From assembly GCF_050483325.1 (NCBI RefSeq), contig NZ_JBCMYF010000018.1, forward strand, positions 42,978 to 106,977: DNA of 64,000 bases. Reading direction: 5' to 3'. Numbering within the stretch: position 1 is the first letter of the stretch; each line of letters starts with the position of its first letter. Below the pieces are notes generated by a model, which worked only from the letters and a program-made list of their open reading frames with translations, was not told the DNA's origin and searched no databases. This DNA is from Bacillus_P idriensis_A. Its GTDB lineage: Bacteria; Bacillota; Bacilli; Bacillales; Bacillaceae. Positions 8,214 to 16,161 of the stretch are shown one piece after another. A program made the position numbers and the translations under genes.

Positions 8214-8741
8214 TTACCAGCCCATTCTTTCTCTAAGGCTTTCTATATGTGCAATATGATGATTGCCATGCCATGCATAAACACCAAATGTTTCTGCAAG
8301 TGTAGCTGATGTTTTATTCTCAGGATGAAAAAATGTCCTGTTAAAATCCGATTCAGATAGAGTCGCCGCAAGCAGGATCAATCGCTTATGAAGAGATTCA
8401 AGCAGCACGAGTGACACGTCAATTTCCCCATGCTTTGAATCAGCCAATTCTGCCCATTCCTTTTCCTCATACGTACGAATAACCGGGTTTTCTTCTGTTA
8501 AGCCAAGTTTTATTCTTATATAAGCGTTCATATGACTGTCTGCCACATGATGAACCACTTGGCGAACGCTCCACCCTCCTTCGCGGTAAGGCGTATCCAG
8601 CTGTGAATCTGATAAATCCAATACGGCTGCTTTTAATCTTGATGGTGCTGCAGACAGTTCATGGAGCCAGCTTTCCAAATGGACCGGTTCTATTTTTTCT
8701 GGACCATGAAAAAAACCAATAGGATATTTTAAATCTTTCAT
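8214..8741 (-). CDS. bstA: YfiT-type DinB family bacillithiol transferase
   Basis: 175 residues, matching B. subtilis YfiT in length and pattern (YPIGFF near the N-terminus, GGWSVRQVVHHVADSH, and W-H-G-N-H-H-I-A-H near the end). The metal-binding histidines would be H65, H158 and H162 of the four-helix DinB fold. YfiT/BstA enzymes are divalent-metal-dependent S-transferases that attach bacillithiol to electrophiles, a detoxification step in the cytoplasm. The gene starts 29 bases after chrA with a G-rich ribosome site, so it is probably the third gene of padR-chrA-bstA. That pairing suggests a joint toxic-compound response, which is inference. Confidence 0.82.
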   Translation of the reverse strand: MKDLKYPIGFFHGPEKIEPVHLESWLHELSAAPSRLKAAVLDLSDSQLDTPYREGGWSVRQVVHHVADSHMNAYIRIKLGLTEENPVIRTYEEKEWAELADSKHGEIDVSLVLLESLHKRLILLAATLSESDFNRTFFHPENKTSATLAETFGVYAWHGNHHIAHIESLRERMGW

Positions 8742-8770
8742 TTATCATCCCCCCCATACAAATCTATTCA

Positions 8771-9943
8771 TTACCCTATATATTGAATCACAATTCCCCC
8801 AAGTGCTGCTGCCAATACTACAAGCCAAGGCGGCAGCTTCCAATAGACAAGAAGGGCAAAGGCTATTAGAGCGAGGGCAAAGTCACCCGTCGATTTTATG
8901 GAACTAGTCCATACTGGATTGTAAAGAGCTGCAAGCAGAATGCCGACTACTGCAGCATTCACTCCCATTAATGCTGCTTGGACGCTGCTTTTTTCTCTTA
9001 GCGTATTCCAAAACGGGAGCATGGCAACTACAAGCAGAAACGATGGTAAAAACATGGCTGCTGTCGCAGCAATTGCCCCAGAGAAACCATTCATCGATGC
9101 ACCAAGATAGCTTGCAAATGTAAACAGAGGTCCCGGAACTGCCTGTGCAGCTCCATAACCGGCAAGGAAAATCTCTTCACTTATCCACCCCTGCGGAACG
9201 ACTTCCCGTTCAATCATCGGAAGTACCACATGTCCTCCGCCAAATACGATGGAACCAACCCGGTAAAAAGTATCAAACATTGCCGTCCAAATAGAAGGAA
9301 ACACTTGCCTGATTACTGGAAGAAGAATCAGCAGTCCAAAAAATAAGATCCAGGCAACTATACCTGTCTTCTTGTTAATGGATATATTCAGGTTTTCTGC
9401 CTTTGGAACCTCTTTATTTTTATACATCCAATAACCCGCAGCACCTGCAATTAAGATAATGGCGATTTGCACAAGTGCGGTCGGAAAGAAAAGAGCGGAG
9501 ACAGCTGCAATGACCGCAATCGTAATTCTTGGTCTGTCTGGAGTGAGGTTCTTTCCCATGCCTAAAATGGCCTGCGCGACTACTGCCACAGCAACAATCT
9601 TAAGACCATTGATCCAGCCTGCATCTTCCGCCTGAAAACCTGTAACAAAATAAGCAAATAAGATGAGGGCAACAACAGATGGCATTGTAAAGCCAAACCA
9701 TGATAAAAATCCTCCCACCATGCCCCCCCGGACTATGCCAATCGAAATTCCGACCTGACTGCTCGCCGGTCCAGGAAGGAACTGACACAAAGCAACTAAA
9801 TCAGCATAACTCCGTTCATCAAGCCACTTCCGTTTCTTTACATATTCATCTCTGAAATAACCTAAATGTGCAATCGGACCTCCAAATGAGGTCAGTCCAA
9901 GCTTTGTAGAAACAAGCAGGATTTCTATCCACGTTTTAAACAT
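8771..9943 (-). CDS. chrA: Chromate transporter, two-domain CHR family
   Basis: 390-residue membrane protein containing two tandem CHR domains (about 5-180 and 210-385). The first carries S-F-G-G-P-I-A-H-L-G and the P-G-P-A-S-S-Q motif; the second has F-G-G-G-H-V-V-L-P and Q-A-V-P-G-P-L-F-T. Two-domain members export chromate across the cell membrane, though some transport other oxyanions. B. subtilis uses two short proteins instead. It lies 4 bases downstream of a PadR repressor gene and is expected to be under its control. Confidence 0.86.
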   Translation of the reverse strand: MFKTWIEILLVSTKLGLTSFGGPIAHLGYFRDEYVKKRKWLDERSYADLVALCQFLPGPASSQVGISIGIVRGGMVGGFLSWFGFTMPSVVALILFAYFVTGFQAEDAGWINGLKIVAVAVVAQAILGMGKNLTPDRPRITIAVIAAVSALFFPTALVQIAIILIAGAAGYWMYKNKEVPKAENLNISINKKTGIVAWILFFGLLILLPVIRQVFPSIWTAMFDTFYRVGSIVFGGGHVVLPMIEREVVPQGWISEEIFLAGYGAAQAVPGPLFTFASYLGASMNGFSGAIAATAAMFLPSFLLVVAMLPFWNTLREKSSVQAALMGVNAAVVGILLAALYNPVWTSSIKSTGDFALALIAFALLVYWKLPPWLVVLAAALGGIVIQYIG

Positions 9944-9947
9944 TTTT

Positions 9948-10250
9948 TCACAATTCCTCCTTTAATACTTCTCTTGCAAGCTCTCTCAGCATCGCTTTTG
10001 ATTTCTCGAGTGCTTCCTCCCCTTCTTTTGTAATGCTGTAGTACTTGCGGATCCGGCCATTTTCTTTTTTATCTTCCCTAGTAAGAAACCCTGCTTCCTC
10101 AAGGTTGTGCAGGTATGGATAGAGAGTTCCCGGTCCAATTTCATAGCCGTGGCTGCGCAATTCCTCAATCATGAATGAGCCGTAGACCGGCTCAATTTTT
10201 GCATGATACAGAATATGAATTTTAATAGCTCCTAAAATAAATTCACGCAT
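9948..10250 (-). CDS. PadR family transcriptional regulator
   Basis: 100 residues with the PadR winged helix: H-I-L-Y-H-A-K-I-E-P-V-Y-G-S-F-M-I-E-E-L, then the recognition helix G-P-G-T-L-Y-P-Y-L-H-N-L-E-E-A-G-F and a basic wing. The C-terminal helix is short, as in PadR subfamily 2. The ribosome site AAGGAGGCGC is twelve bases from ATG. It is the first gene of an operon with chrA and probably bstA, and a perfect palindrome sits upstream. It is inferred to repress its own operon and to be released by a small ligand or by chromate stress. Confidence 0.85.
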   Translation of the reverse strand: MREFILGAIKIHILYHAKIEPVYGSFMIEELRSHGYEIGPGTLYPYLHNLEEAGFLTREDKKENGRIRKYYSITKEGEEALEKSKAMLRELAREVLKEEL

Positions 10251-10269
10251 TTTTAAGATGCGCCTCCTT

Positions 10270-10302
10270 AATATCGGATTTCGATATTGATTAGCGATAT
10301 TG
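10270..10302 (-). promoter_or_regulatory. Palindromic operator of the padR-chrA operon
   Basis: AATATCG-GATTT-CGATATT is a perfect 7-bp inverted repeat; a third half-site GCGATATTG follows at 10294. ATATCG-type dyads are typical PadR targets. It overlaps the ribosome site side of the promoter, so binding would block transcription. Confidence 0.7.
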
Positions 10303-10387
10303 TAACAAATAATTATTAATTCTATGTAAAGATTTAATGAAAATTGTAAGACTGTCCTTAGAAACCATGCTTTTCAGTTTTTTAGAA

Positions 10388-10416
10388 ATAAAAAAAATCA
10401 GGGGATAATCCCTGAC
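10388..10416 (-). terminator. Terminator of the FixH-like lipoprotein gene
   Basis: TCAGGG, six-base loop, CCCTGA followed on the minus strand by a run of eight T residues. Confidence 0.8.
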
Positions 10417-10419
10417 TTG

Positions 10420-10890
10420 TTAGTGATGACTGTGGTCATCTCCGGTATTTTCTTCCTTTTCATGTTCATCTGCTTTTACAGATTCTTCTTCAGCAGCTTT
10501 TCCTACAGTGAATTCTTTTTTAGGCATAACGTGTAGATCACGGGCAGTCACATGAGTCTGAACAAAATACGGGCCATCTTCACTGAATGTTTTTTTAATT
10601 TCATAGATGCCTTTGCCTTTATGTACCGCTTTAATCATTTCACTGTCGTCTTTACTCCCAGCTTTCCATATTTCAAATTGCACGTCAGATGCATCATCCA
10701 CAGCTTCATCGCCTTGTGTAACAGCAACAGAGATTGTTTCCTCTTTATTCCTGCTGATTTCAGCTGGCAGTCTTATATCTGCGTTTACCATTAACGAACC
10801 TTCAGCCGTTTTATCGCCGGATTCAGATGCGCATGCAGCGCTAAACAGAACACATGTCAGTAAAAATAAAGCTGATAGTATACGTTTCAT
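10420..10890 (-). CDS. FixH/YtkA-like lipoprotein, His-rich tail
   Basis: 156 residues. Lipobox F-S-A-A-C near residue 20, then one YtkA-like immunoglobulin-type domain (about 35-130) ending in H-V-T-A-R-D-L-H-V-M-P-K, a His/Met motif characteristic of this group. The tail is acidic and ends D-D-H-S-H-H, a plausible metal-binding sequence. A paralogue of the same length at 57130-57588 sits in an operon with a Sco protein and a PepSY protein, which suggests a role in copper handling or cytochrome oxidase assembly on the outer face of the membrane. Single gene with its own terminator. Confidence 0.75.
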   Translation of the reverse strand: MKRILSALFLLTCVLFSAACASESGDKTAEGSLMVNADIRLPAEISRNKEETISVAVTQGDEAVDDASDVQFEIWKAGSKDDSEMIKAVHKGKGIYEIKKTFSEDGPYFVQTHVTARDLHVMPKKEFTVGKAAEEESVKADEHEKEENTGDDHSHH

Positions 10891-11024
10891 TTCTATTTCC
10901 TCTCCTATTAAGAAGCAAGTCTATACACGATACCCATTGTAACCGCTTTACCCATTTATAGTCAAAATCTCCCGGCAATCACATACTCACTATTACGCTT
11001 TATACCTGGCTTAAAAATATGACT

Positions 11025-12233
11025 TTATGCTTCAAATACGATATTGCCTTTAAATAGAACAGCTTTACGTTTTGACCTTCTGGCTACAGCTTCTGCTGAA
11101 CATGACGCTTCCGCAAGAACAAAGCTTGCCACATCTCCAGCCTTTGGCCATACTTGTTCCCCTTCTTTTGAAAGCGGTGTAATTCCTTTAGTGATATAGC
11201 CTAGCGCCTGACTTAAGCTGAGCTCGTCCTTCCAGCGATTTAACTGTGCCAGTGTATTTGCCTTCTCAAGCATATCTCCTGTGCCAAATGGATCCCAGTG
11301 ATCTGTAATACTGTCTGTGCCTAAATGCACATCCACCCCTTTTGACTTCATTAATGAAAGCGGCATTTTAAAATCAAGCGGAGCAGTTGATGCTATATTG
11401 ACTCCTGCTTCTAAAAATCTGAGTGCAAGCTCCCCCGCTTCTCCTTCAGTTAAAGAAGCAAGTCCAAAGCCGTGGCTGATTGTTATTTGTTTCTTAAGTT
11501 TTGCCTCTTCAATCATACTGACTAAGCGTTTCATTGTGTAAACTCCCAAGTGGCCCCTGTCATGCAAATGAAGATCGATTCCGGCATCAAATTCTGCGGC
11601 GATGTCCACCATTGCAGACAATGATTTTTCAATATCTTCATCCACTGTTGCAGGATCAACTCCCCCAACAAGATTGGCGCCATTTCTCATCGCATCTTTC
11701 ACAAGCTGCACACTGCCGCTTCGAAGCAAGCCGTGCTGCGGGAATGCGACAATCTCACCTTCAAGCTTATCTTTATAGGTATGAAATGCATGATGAAGAA
11801 ATTCGAGATGCTGTAATCCGATTACTTGATCTACGTTGCAATGTGATCTCACAAACGTCGTTCCATTCTTAAGCTCAAGCTGCAGAATTCTTTCTGCCCG
11901 CTCTTTAACAAACGGAAGCTGATCGAGCAGCAGTGTCTTCTCTTCCTCGATGCGGGAAAAGATACTCTCCGCTTTAACTGGAGCCTTCCACCTTCCGCCA
12001 TAATAGGTTTTATCAAGGTGGATGTGCATTTCTGAAAACGATGGTAAAGCTAGTGCCCCTTTTGCATCATAGATCTCACAGTCACCCTCAATCCCATTTC
12101 CGGCAGGGGCTATTTCTTTAAACCTTCCATCTTCTAGGCATAAATCATAAACCATTGTTTCCGTTTCGGTATAATTTTCACCCAATTTATAACCCGTTTC
12201 TAAAACAACATTTCTCACCCATAGTTTCTTCAT
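11025..12233 (-). CDS. Amidohydrolase, cytosine/nucleobase deaminase type
   Basis: 402-residue TIM-barrel amidohydrolase. Metal and catalytic signatures: H70-I-H72 of the first strand, D-L-H-L-H-D-R-G mid-barrel, S-H-G-F-G-L and the late G-T-D-S-I-T-D-H-W-D-P-F-G, the pattern of cytosine deaminase-like enzymes. The reaction is hydrolytic deamination or ring opening of a nucleobase-like compound. It lies 26 bases downstream of a LysR gene on the same strand, and an NCS2 nucleobase permease is divergent, so the cluster probably imports and degrades a purine or pyrimidine. Which base cannot be read off. Confidence 0.78.
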   Translation of the reverse strand: MKKLWVRNVVLETGYKLGENYTETETMVYDLCLEDGRFKEIAPAGNGIEGDCEIYDAKGALALPSFSEMHIHLDKTYYGGRWKAPVKAESIFSRIEEEKTLLLDQLPFVKERAERILQLELKNGTTFVRSHCNVDQVIGLQHLEFLHHAFHTYKDKLEGEIVAFPQHGLLRSGSVQLVKDAMRNGANLVGGVDPATVDEDIEKSLSAMVDIAAEFDAGIDLHLHDRGHLGVYTMKRLVSMIEEAKLKKQITISHGFGLASLTEGEAGELALRFLEAGVNIASTAPLDFKMPLSLMKSKGVDVHLGTDSITDHWDPFGTGDMLEKANTLAQLNRWKDELSLSQALGYITKGITPLSKEGEQVWPKAGDVASFVLAEASCSAEAVARRSKRKAVLFKGNIVFEA

Positions 12234-12259
12234 ATCTTTACCCCTCCGTATGTATAGCC

Positions 12260-13135
12260 TTATTCCCCTTCATGCAAAAGTTCAATGAAATTTTGAGCTG
12301 TTTTTGGCAAATAGTGATTTTTAAGAGATATCACCCCTGATTCCCCGAGTTTTTCTGTGTCTTCAATTAAATAAACATGCAGATCTTTCAGTGAATTTAG
12401 TTTCACAACTGTTTCCGGTACTATCGTAGAGCCAAAACTCGAGGAAACCAAATCAAATAGAATGGAAATATCTGAGCACTCACACATAATGTCTGGATGA
12501 AGTCCTCTGTTTGAAAATGCAGAAGAAATTTTGTTATATAAACCAAGCCCCTCTGTGCTTGGAATAATGAGCGGAACATCCGTAAGCTCTTCTAGTGCAA
12601 TAGAAGGGGATCCCTTTTTAGTTGAATCAGCTGTCACGAAATAAAACGGTTCCGGTTTGAGCATAATCACATCAAATTCATTGAGTTCAAGCGGCAATCT
12701 CACTATTGCAAGATCAATGACTCTTTCTTTAAGGAGCTTGCAAAGCTGTGCGGATTCATTCTGCTGAATTTTATATGATACATCAGGATACCTTTTCTGA
12801 AACGTTCTCAAAAATCTCGGCAAGTCATAGCTGGATAACGTATTTACACCGATAGAAAGCTTTCCTGTTTTACCTGTTCCAGTTTCTTTGACTTCGAGCA
12901 CTGCTTCTTCCATGGCATCAGTTATTTTCAGGGCATGCTGATACAGCTTATGTCCAGCATCTGTCAGTGCTAGTGATTTCCCCTTTCTTTCCGCCAATTG
13001 TAAACCAAGCTCTGTTTCCATCGCTTTAAGCTGCTGGCTGAGCGGCGGCTGTGCCATTTTTAAACGATTGGCTGCAGCCGTTATCTGGCCTTCTTCCGCA
13101 ATGGCGATAAAATACTTCATTTGCCTGATATCCAT
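12260..13135 (-). CDS. LysR family transcriptional regulator
   Basis: 291 residues. The N-terminal winged helix-turn-helix (MDIRQMKYFIAIAEEGQ, AANRLKMAQPPLSQQLKAME) occupies residues 1-62, a linker helix follows to 85, and the rest is the two-lobed periplasmic-binding-like effector domain. It precedes the amidohydrolase gene and is divergent from a small membrane peptide and the NCS2 permease. It is therefore the likely activator of nucleobase uptake and breakdown, with its binding sites in the AT-rich 120-base divergent region. The effector is unknown. Confidence 0.85.
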   Translation of the reverse strand: MDIRQMKYFIAIAEEGQITAAANRLKMAQPPLSQQLKAMETELGLQLAERKGKSLALTDAGHKLYQHALKITDAMEEAVLEVKETGTGKTGKLSIGVNTLSSYDLPRFLRTFQKRYPDVSYKIQQNESAQLCKLLKERVIDLAIVRLPLELNEFDVIMLKPEPFYFVTADSTKKGSPSIALEELTDVPLIIPSTEGLGLYNKISSAFSNRGLHPDIMCECSDISILFDLVSSSFGSTIVPETVVKLNSLKDLHVYLIEDTEKLGESGVISLKNHYLPKTAQNFIELLHEGE

Positions 13136-13255
13136 ATGTAACCTGCCTTCTTCGTATACTAAAATGATATAGTTTATTCATTATATAAATATTTTTCATA
13201 TATTTAACTGTATGATAGCATAATAGGAAACGAAAAAAAATGGAGAGAAAAACCA

Positions 13256-13384
13256 TTGCTGCATAAATCATTATTTATTACTGTTATCCTTTTTATCATC
13301 ATGCTACTTGTGGTCTTTGGTTTTCATGAAGAAGAGCTCAGAGCAGACAGCGAGCCTCTTACATACGGGGAATTAGCTGGTTAA
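13256..13384 (+). CDS. Small single-span membrane peptide
   Basis: A 42-codon frame starting at TTG with GGAGAG seven bases upstream. Residues 5-23 are hydrophobic (F-I-T-V-I-L-F-I-I-M-L-L-V-V-F), preceded by H-K and followed by an acidic outer tail (HEEELRADSEPLTYGELAG). It ends 101 bases before the start of the NCS2 permease and is divergent from LysR, so it would be co-transcribed with the permease. No family recognised. It could be a regulatory small membrane protein or a chance frame. Confidence 0.5.
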   Translation: MLHKSLFITVILFIIMLLVVFGFHEEELRADSEPLTYGELAG

Positions 13385-13484
13385 CTAAATGTGGTTTATT
13401 ATGATCATAGATTATGCCAAATCTTTTAGATTCAAAGCTTATTCTCATTTTGTTCATAGATATAAAAGAAAAAGGGGAAAGAAT

Positions 13485-14756
13485 ATGACACTATCAAAAT
13501 TAACAACGCCGCTTGCTTCGATACAGTGGCTCTTCTTTATTTTTGCCAATACGATTGTTGTTCCTATCTCAGTAGGAGCTGCATTTGAACTAACTCCGGA
13601 TCAAATTGCCATAACCCTAAGAAGCTCTTTGATTTTCACAGGTCTCGCATGCTTTCTGCAAGGGTGGATTGGCCACAAATACCCTTTAATGGAAGGTCAC
13701 TCAGGGATTATATGGGGGCTGATATTAAATCTCGGCATGTCAGCTTCTGTACTCGGCATGAGCTTTGCTCAAATTGGCGGAGGAATTGCTACAGGCATAC
13801 TGCTTGCAGGAATGACAACCATTATTCTGGCTGCATTAAATCTCACTTCTGCCGTGCAAAAGGTTTTCACACCTATGGTTGCCAGTGTGTATCTTTTTCT
13901 GCTGGCCTTTCAATTAATACTGACCTTCTTCAAAGGAATGCTGAAAATAGAACCGGACGGAACATTAAATGCCGCTGTAAGTTTATTTTCGATTGCCCTT
14001 GTTTTTTTCGTCAGCTTTTTAAAAATAAAAGGAAATGCTTTTCTGGGCAATTTCTCTATACTGCTTGGAATTGCTGTCGGGTGGATTCTCTATCTAATCT
14101 TATTTCCTTCTGAAGGATCTATACAGCCCGTTTCCGGCCAGGGATCCATTCTCTTTCCTCTTGGAAAACCGAATCTTGAATGGGGCATTATATTGATAGC
14201 CTTTCTTGGCGGCATGATGAACCTCAGCAATACAATTGCTTCCGTTCAGGCTGCCGCAAAACTTTATAAGGATGTTCCAGACTCTGCTCAATATAGAAGA
14301 TCGTTTTTTTTAACTGGCACTTATTCCGTATGTGCCTCCCTGCTTGGCCTTGTCTCTTATGCACCTTTTACATCGACAATCGGATTTTTAGAAAGCACTC
14401 AACTATTTAAACGCAAACCCTTTTTCATTGGCGGGGCACTCATTACCCTTTTAGGCATTTTCCCGCCGCTTGTAGCTATTCTTATTACCCTTCCAATAAC
14501 AGTCGGAAACGCAGTCCTTTTCGTTGCCTATCTGCAGCTTTTCGGCACAGCACTTAAAAGCATTCAAGGAACAAGCTTTGACTCAAAAACCATTTTCCGG
14601 ATTGCAGCGCCTCTATTGCTCGGAGTAAGCATCATGAACACAGATCCTGCAGTCTTCCAGAATCTATCAGTCTATATTTCGCCCCTCCTCTCAAACGGTC
14701 TTATGATGGGAATTCTGCTTTCTATTCTGCTAGAGGCTTTTGTGAAGTGGGAATAA
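13485..14756 (+). CDS. NCS2 family purine/pyrimidine permease
   Basis: 423 residues from the ATG preceded by AAAGGGGAAAG; the upstream in-frame codons lack a ribosome site. About twelve to fourteen hydrophobic segments, with the NCS2 features Y-P-L-M-E-G-H-S-G-I-I-W-G and Q-A-A-A-K-L-Y in the later half, close to the YwdJ type of putative nucleobase permease. NCS2 carriers import xanthine, uric acid or uracil by proton symport. With the adjacent LysR regulator and deaminase-type amidohydrolase it makes a nucleobase salvage or catabolic unit. Exact substrate unknown. Confidence 0.83.
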   Translation: MTLSKLTTPLASIQWLFFIFANTIVVPISVGAAFELTPDQIAITLRSSLIFTGLACFLQGWIGHKYPLMEGHSGIIWGLILNLGMSASVLGMSFAQIGGGIATGILLAGMTTIILAALNLTSAVQKVFTPMVASVYLFLLAFQLILTFFKGMLKIEPDGTLNAAVSLFSIALVFFVSFLKIKGNAFLGNFSILLGIAVGWILYLILFPSEGSIQPVSGQGSILFPLGKPNLEWGIILIAFLGGMMNLSNTIASVQAAAKLYKDVPDSAQYRRSFFLTGTYSVCASLLGLVSYAPFTSTIGFLESTQLFKRKPFFIGGALITLLGIFPPLVAILITLPITVGNAVLFVAYLQLFGTALKSIQGTSFDSKTIFRIAAPLLLGVSIMNTDPAVFQNLSVYISPLLSNGLMMGILLSILLEAFVKWE

Positions 14757-14758
14757 TT

Positions 14759-15180
14759 AGAAAAGCGGAATCGCCTGTTTAGCTCCGACAGACAGATAAG
14801 GATACGCCAGTAAAGGCGCTTTTTGCCTTTGCTGGCGTATCCGTTCTGGCCGAGGAGTTGGGCGGTGGAGCTGGACAAAGTGTTAAACAGAACTACCTGA
14901 TTTGTTCTGGCCGAGGGGCTAGGAGATGGAGCTAGACAAAGCCGAAAAGCGGAAGCGACTGTTCAGACTCGGGCAGACAGATAAGAATTCCCCCGAAAAG
15001 TCCGGGTCCCGCCTTTTTGGGGGAATTTGTTCTGGCCGAGGGGCTAGGAGATGGAGCTAGACAAGCCGAAAAGCGGAAGCGCCCGTTTAGCGCAGGCAGA
15101 CAAGATAAGGATTCGCCAGTTAATGCGCTTTTTGTCAATACTTTCGAATCCGCTCTGACCGAGTAGCTGGACAAAGCCTA
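14759..15180. repeat. Array of at least three hairpin repeat units
   Basis: Units of about 105-125 bases begin near 14759, 14942 and 15066. Each has a left flank like GAAAAGCGGAAGCGACTGTT, a hairpin core, and a right flank GTTCTGGCCGAGGGGCTAGG continuing AGATGGAGCTAGACAAAGCC. Right flanks start at 14843, 14904 (extra, coreless copy), 15029 and 15152 (short). The cores differ completely in sequence yet each is self-complementary: 14804-14842 (GGATACGCCAG against CTGGCGTATCC), 14987-15027 (AATTCCCCCGAAAAG against CTTTTTGGGGGAATT) and 15109-15151 (GGATTCG against CGAATCC). The region contains no credible gene. Confidence 0.8.
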
Positions 15181-15285
15181 AAGACGGAAGCTGAACTTAC
15201 ACACCCAGCATTTTGGAAACGTGCAAAAGACAAATAGTTATGCTGTTCAACAATACGGGGTGTTTCGTCATTCTTGATGTTTTAG

Positions 15286-15330
15286 GATTGGTCCCCAGTT
15301 ACAATTAAGTCGGGGACCGATCTTTTTATT
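15286..15330 (+). terminator. Orphan intrinsic terminator
   Basis: GATTGGTCCCC, fifteen-base loop, GGGGACCGATC then TTTTTATT. It has the plus-strand orientation of the NCS2 permease, more than 500 bases upstream, with only the repeat array between. Confidence 0.7.
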
Positions 15331-15365
15331 GGTATTCGAACGTAAAAAGATAACTTTTCACCTTT

Positions 15366-15755
15366 TTACAGTTTTCTTACAACTGTACCTGAAAAACGGT
15401 CATGTGGAAGTATCGCTCCTTCTTGGACTTCGAACGTTTTCCGGCTTTTCAAGTAATCTAAAGTACTCACTGTATCCCTAAATCCTATTCGCTTAATGAT
15501 TTGACAGGGTGTAAGTTCTGAACCATCCTCATTCTCAAGTGCCAGTCCCATTTTTTTGTACCCAATTGTCTGACCTCTTTGGCGCATCTGTGCGTACTCA
15601 AGTGTCCACATTACAATAGTCGGTGTTATCAAAGCATGCACTACTTCGCTTTTCACTTTTTTCCGCAAGAAATACTCAACACCAGCAGTCAAAGCGCTTG
15701 AAATCGCCAAGTCTATCAGAAACGCTTTCGTTCGTTTTTTCGTTATGGATTTCAC
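15366..15755 (-). CDS. RDD family membrane protein
   Basis: 129 residues from the GTG that follows AGAGGAGGAA; the longer frame starts without a ribosome site. It begins K-S-I-T-K-K-R-T-K-A-F-L-I-D, the Arg/Asp signature of the RDD family in the first hydrophobic helix, followed by a second hydrophobic region (VVHALITPTIVMWTLEYA) and T-I-G-Y-K-K-M-G, the typical second RDD motif. The last 40 residues are soluble. Function of small RDD proteins is unclear; some affect ion homeostasis. It sits alone between the repeat array and a degenerate stretch. Confidence 0.7.
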   Translation of the reverse strand: MKSITKKRTKAFLIDLAISSALTAGVEYFLRKKVKSEVVHALITPTIVMWTLEYAQMRQRGQTIGYKKMGLALENEDGSELTPCQIIKRIGFRDTVSTLDYLKSRKTFEVQEGAILPHDRFSGTVVRKL

Positions 15756-16061
15756 CAAAATTCCTCCTCTGATTTTTTCTTTTGATTTCATTTTCTGTTT
15801 TTCGTCATTAATAGAAAGACGACTTGCTGAACCTCTATTGCTTCATCTTCTTTTAAGGAGATCCACATTCATTTTAATACCATTTACCAGGGCATTTTCA
15901 AACGAGAAGTCTTCATAATCGTTACCAATTGTCCATTCTAAAACTCTTTGATTCATATTCTCTTTATCAAAAGTTAGTATTTGGTCTAGCTATAAGGAAT
16001 CCTGAATCTTAATCCCAATTATTTCAAATTGAAGTCTAATTAACAACAATTAGTTGCATAT
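15756..16061. other. Gene-poor stretch, possible decayed gene
   Basis: About 300 bases between the RDD gene and the terminator of the ABC operon. On the minus strand, positions near 15855-15956 allow a 37-codon frame starting M-N-Q-R-V-L-E-W-T-I-G-N-D without a good ribosome site. Its amino-acid composition looks protein-like, so it could be a remnant of a lost gene. Nothing else was seen. Confidence 0.35.
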
Positions 16062-16091
16062 AAAAAAAGCTTATCTTGTTCCAGATAAGCC
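16062..16091 (-). terminator. Terminator of the GntR/ABC operon
   Basis: GGCTTATCT, six-base loop, AGATAAGC then a run of T on the minus strand. Confidence 0.85.
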
Positions 16092-16161
16092 GCCGATTGT
16101 AGATAAACCACCTTTGATGAAAAAAGCTGTTTTAATCTGACCACACTTATTAGGCTTTTTA

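Noticed and set aside
14759..15180. Insertion sequence
   Set aside because: No transposase frame and no terminal inverted repeats around the whole array; units are short structured repeats.
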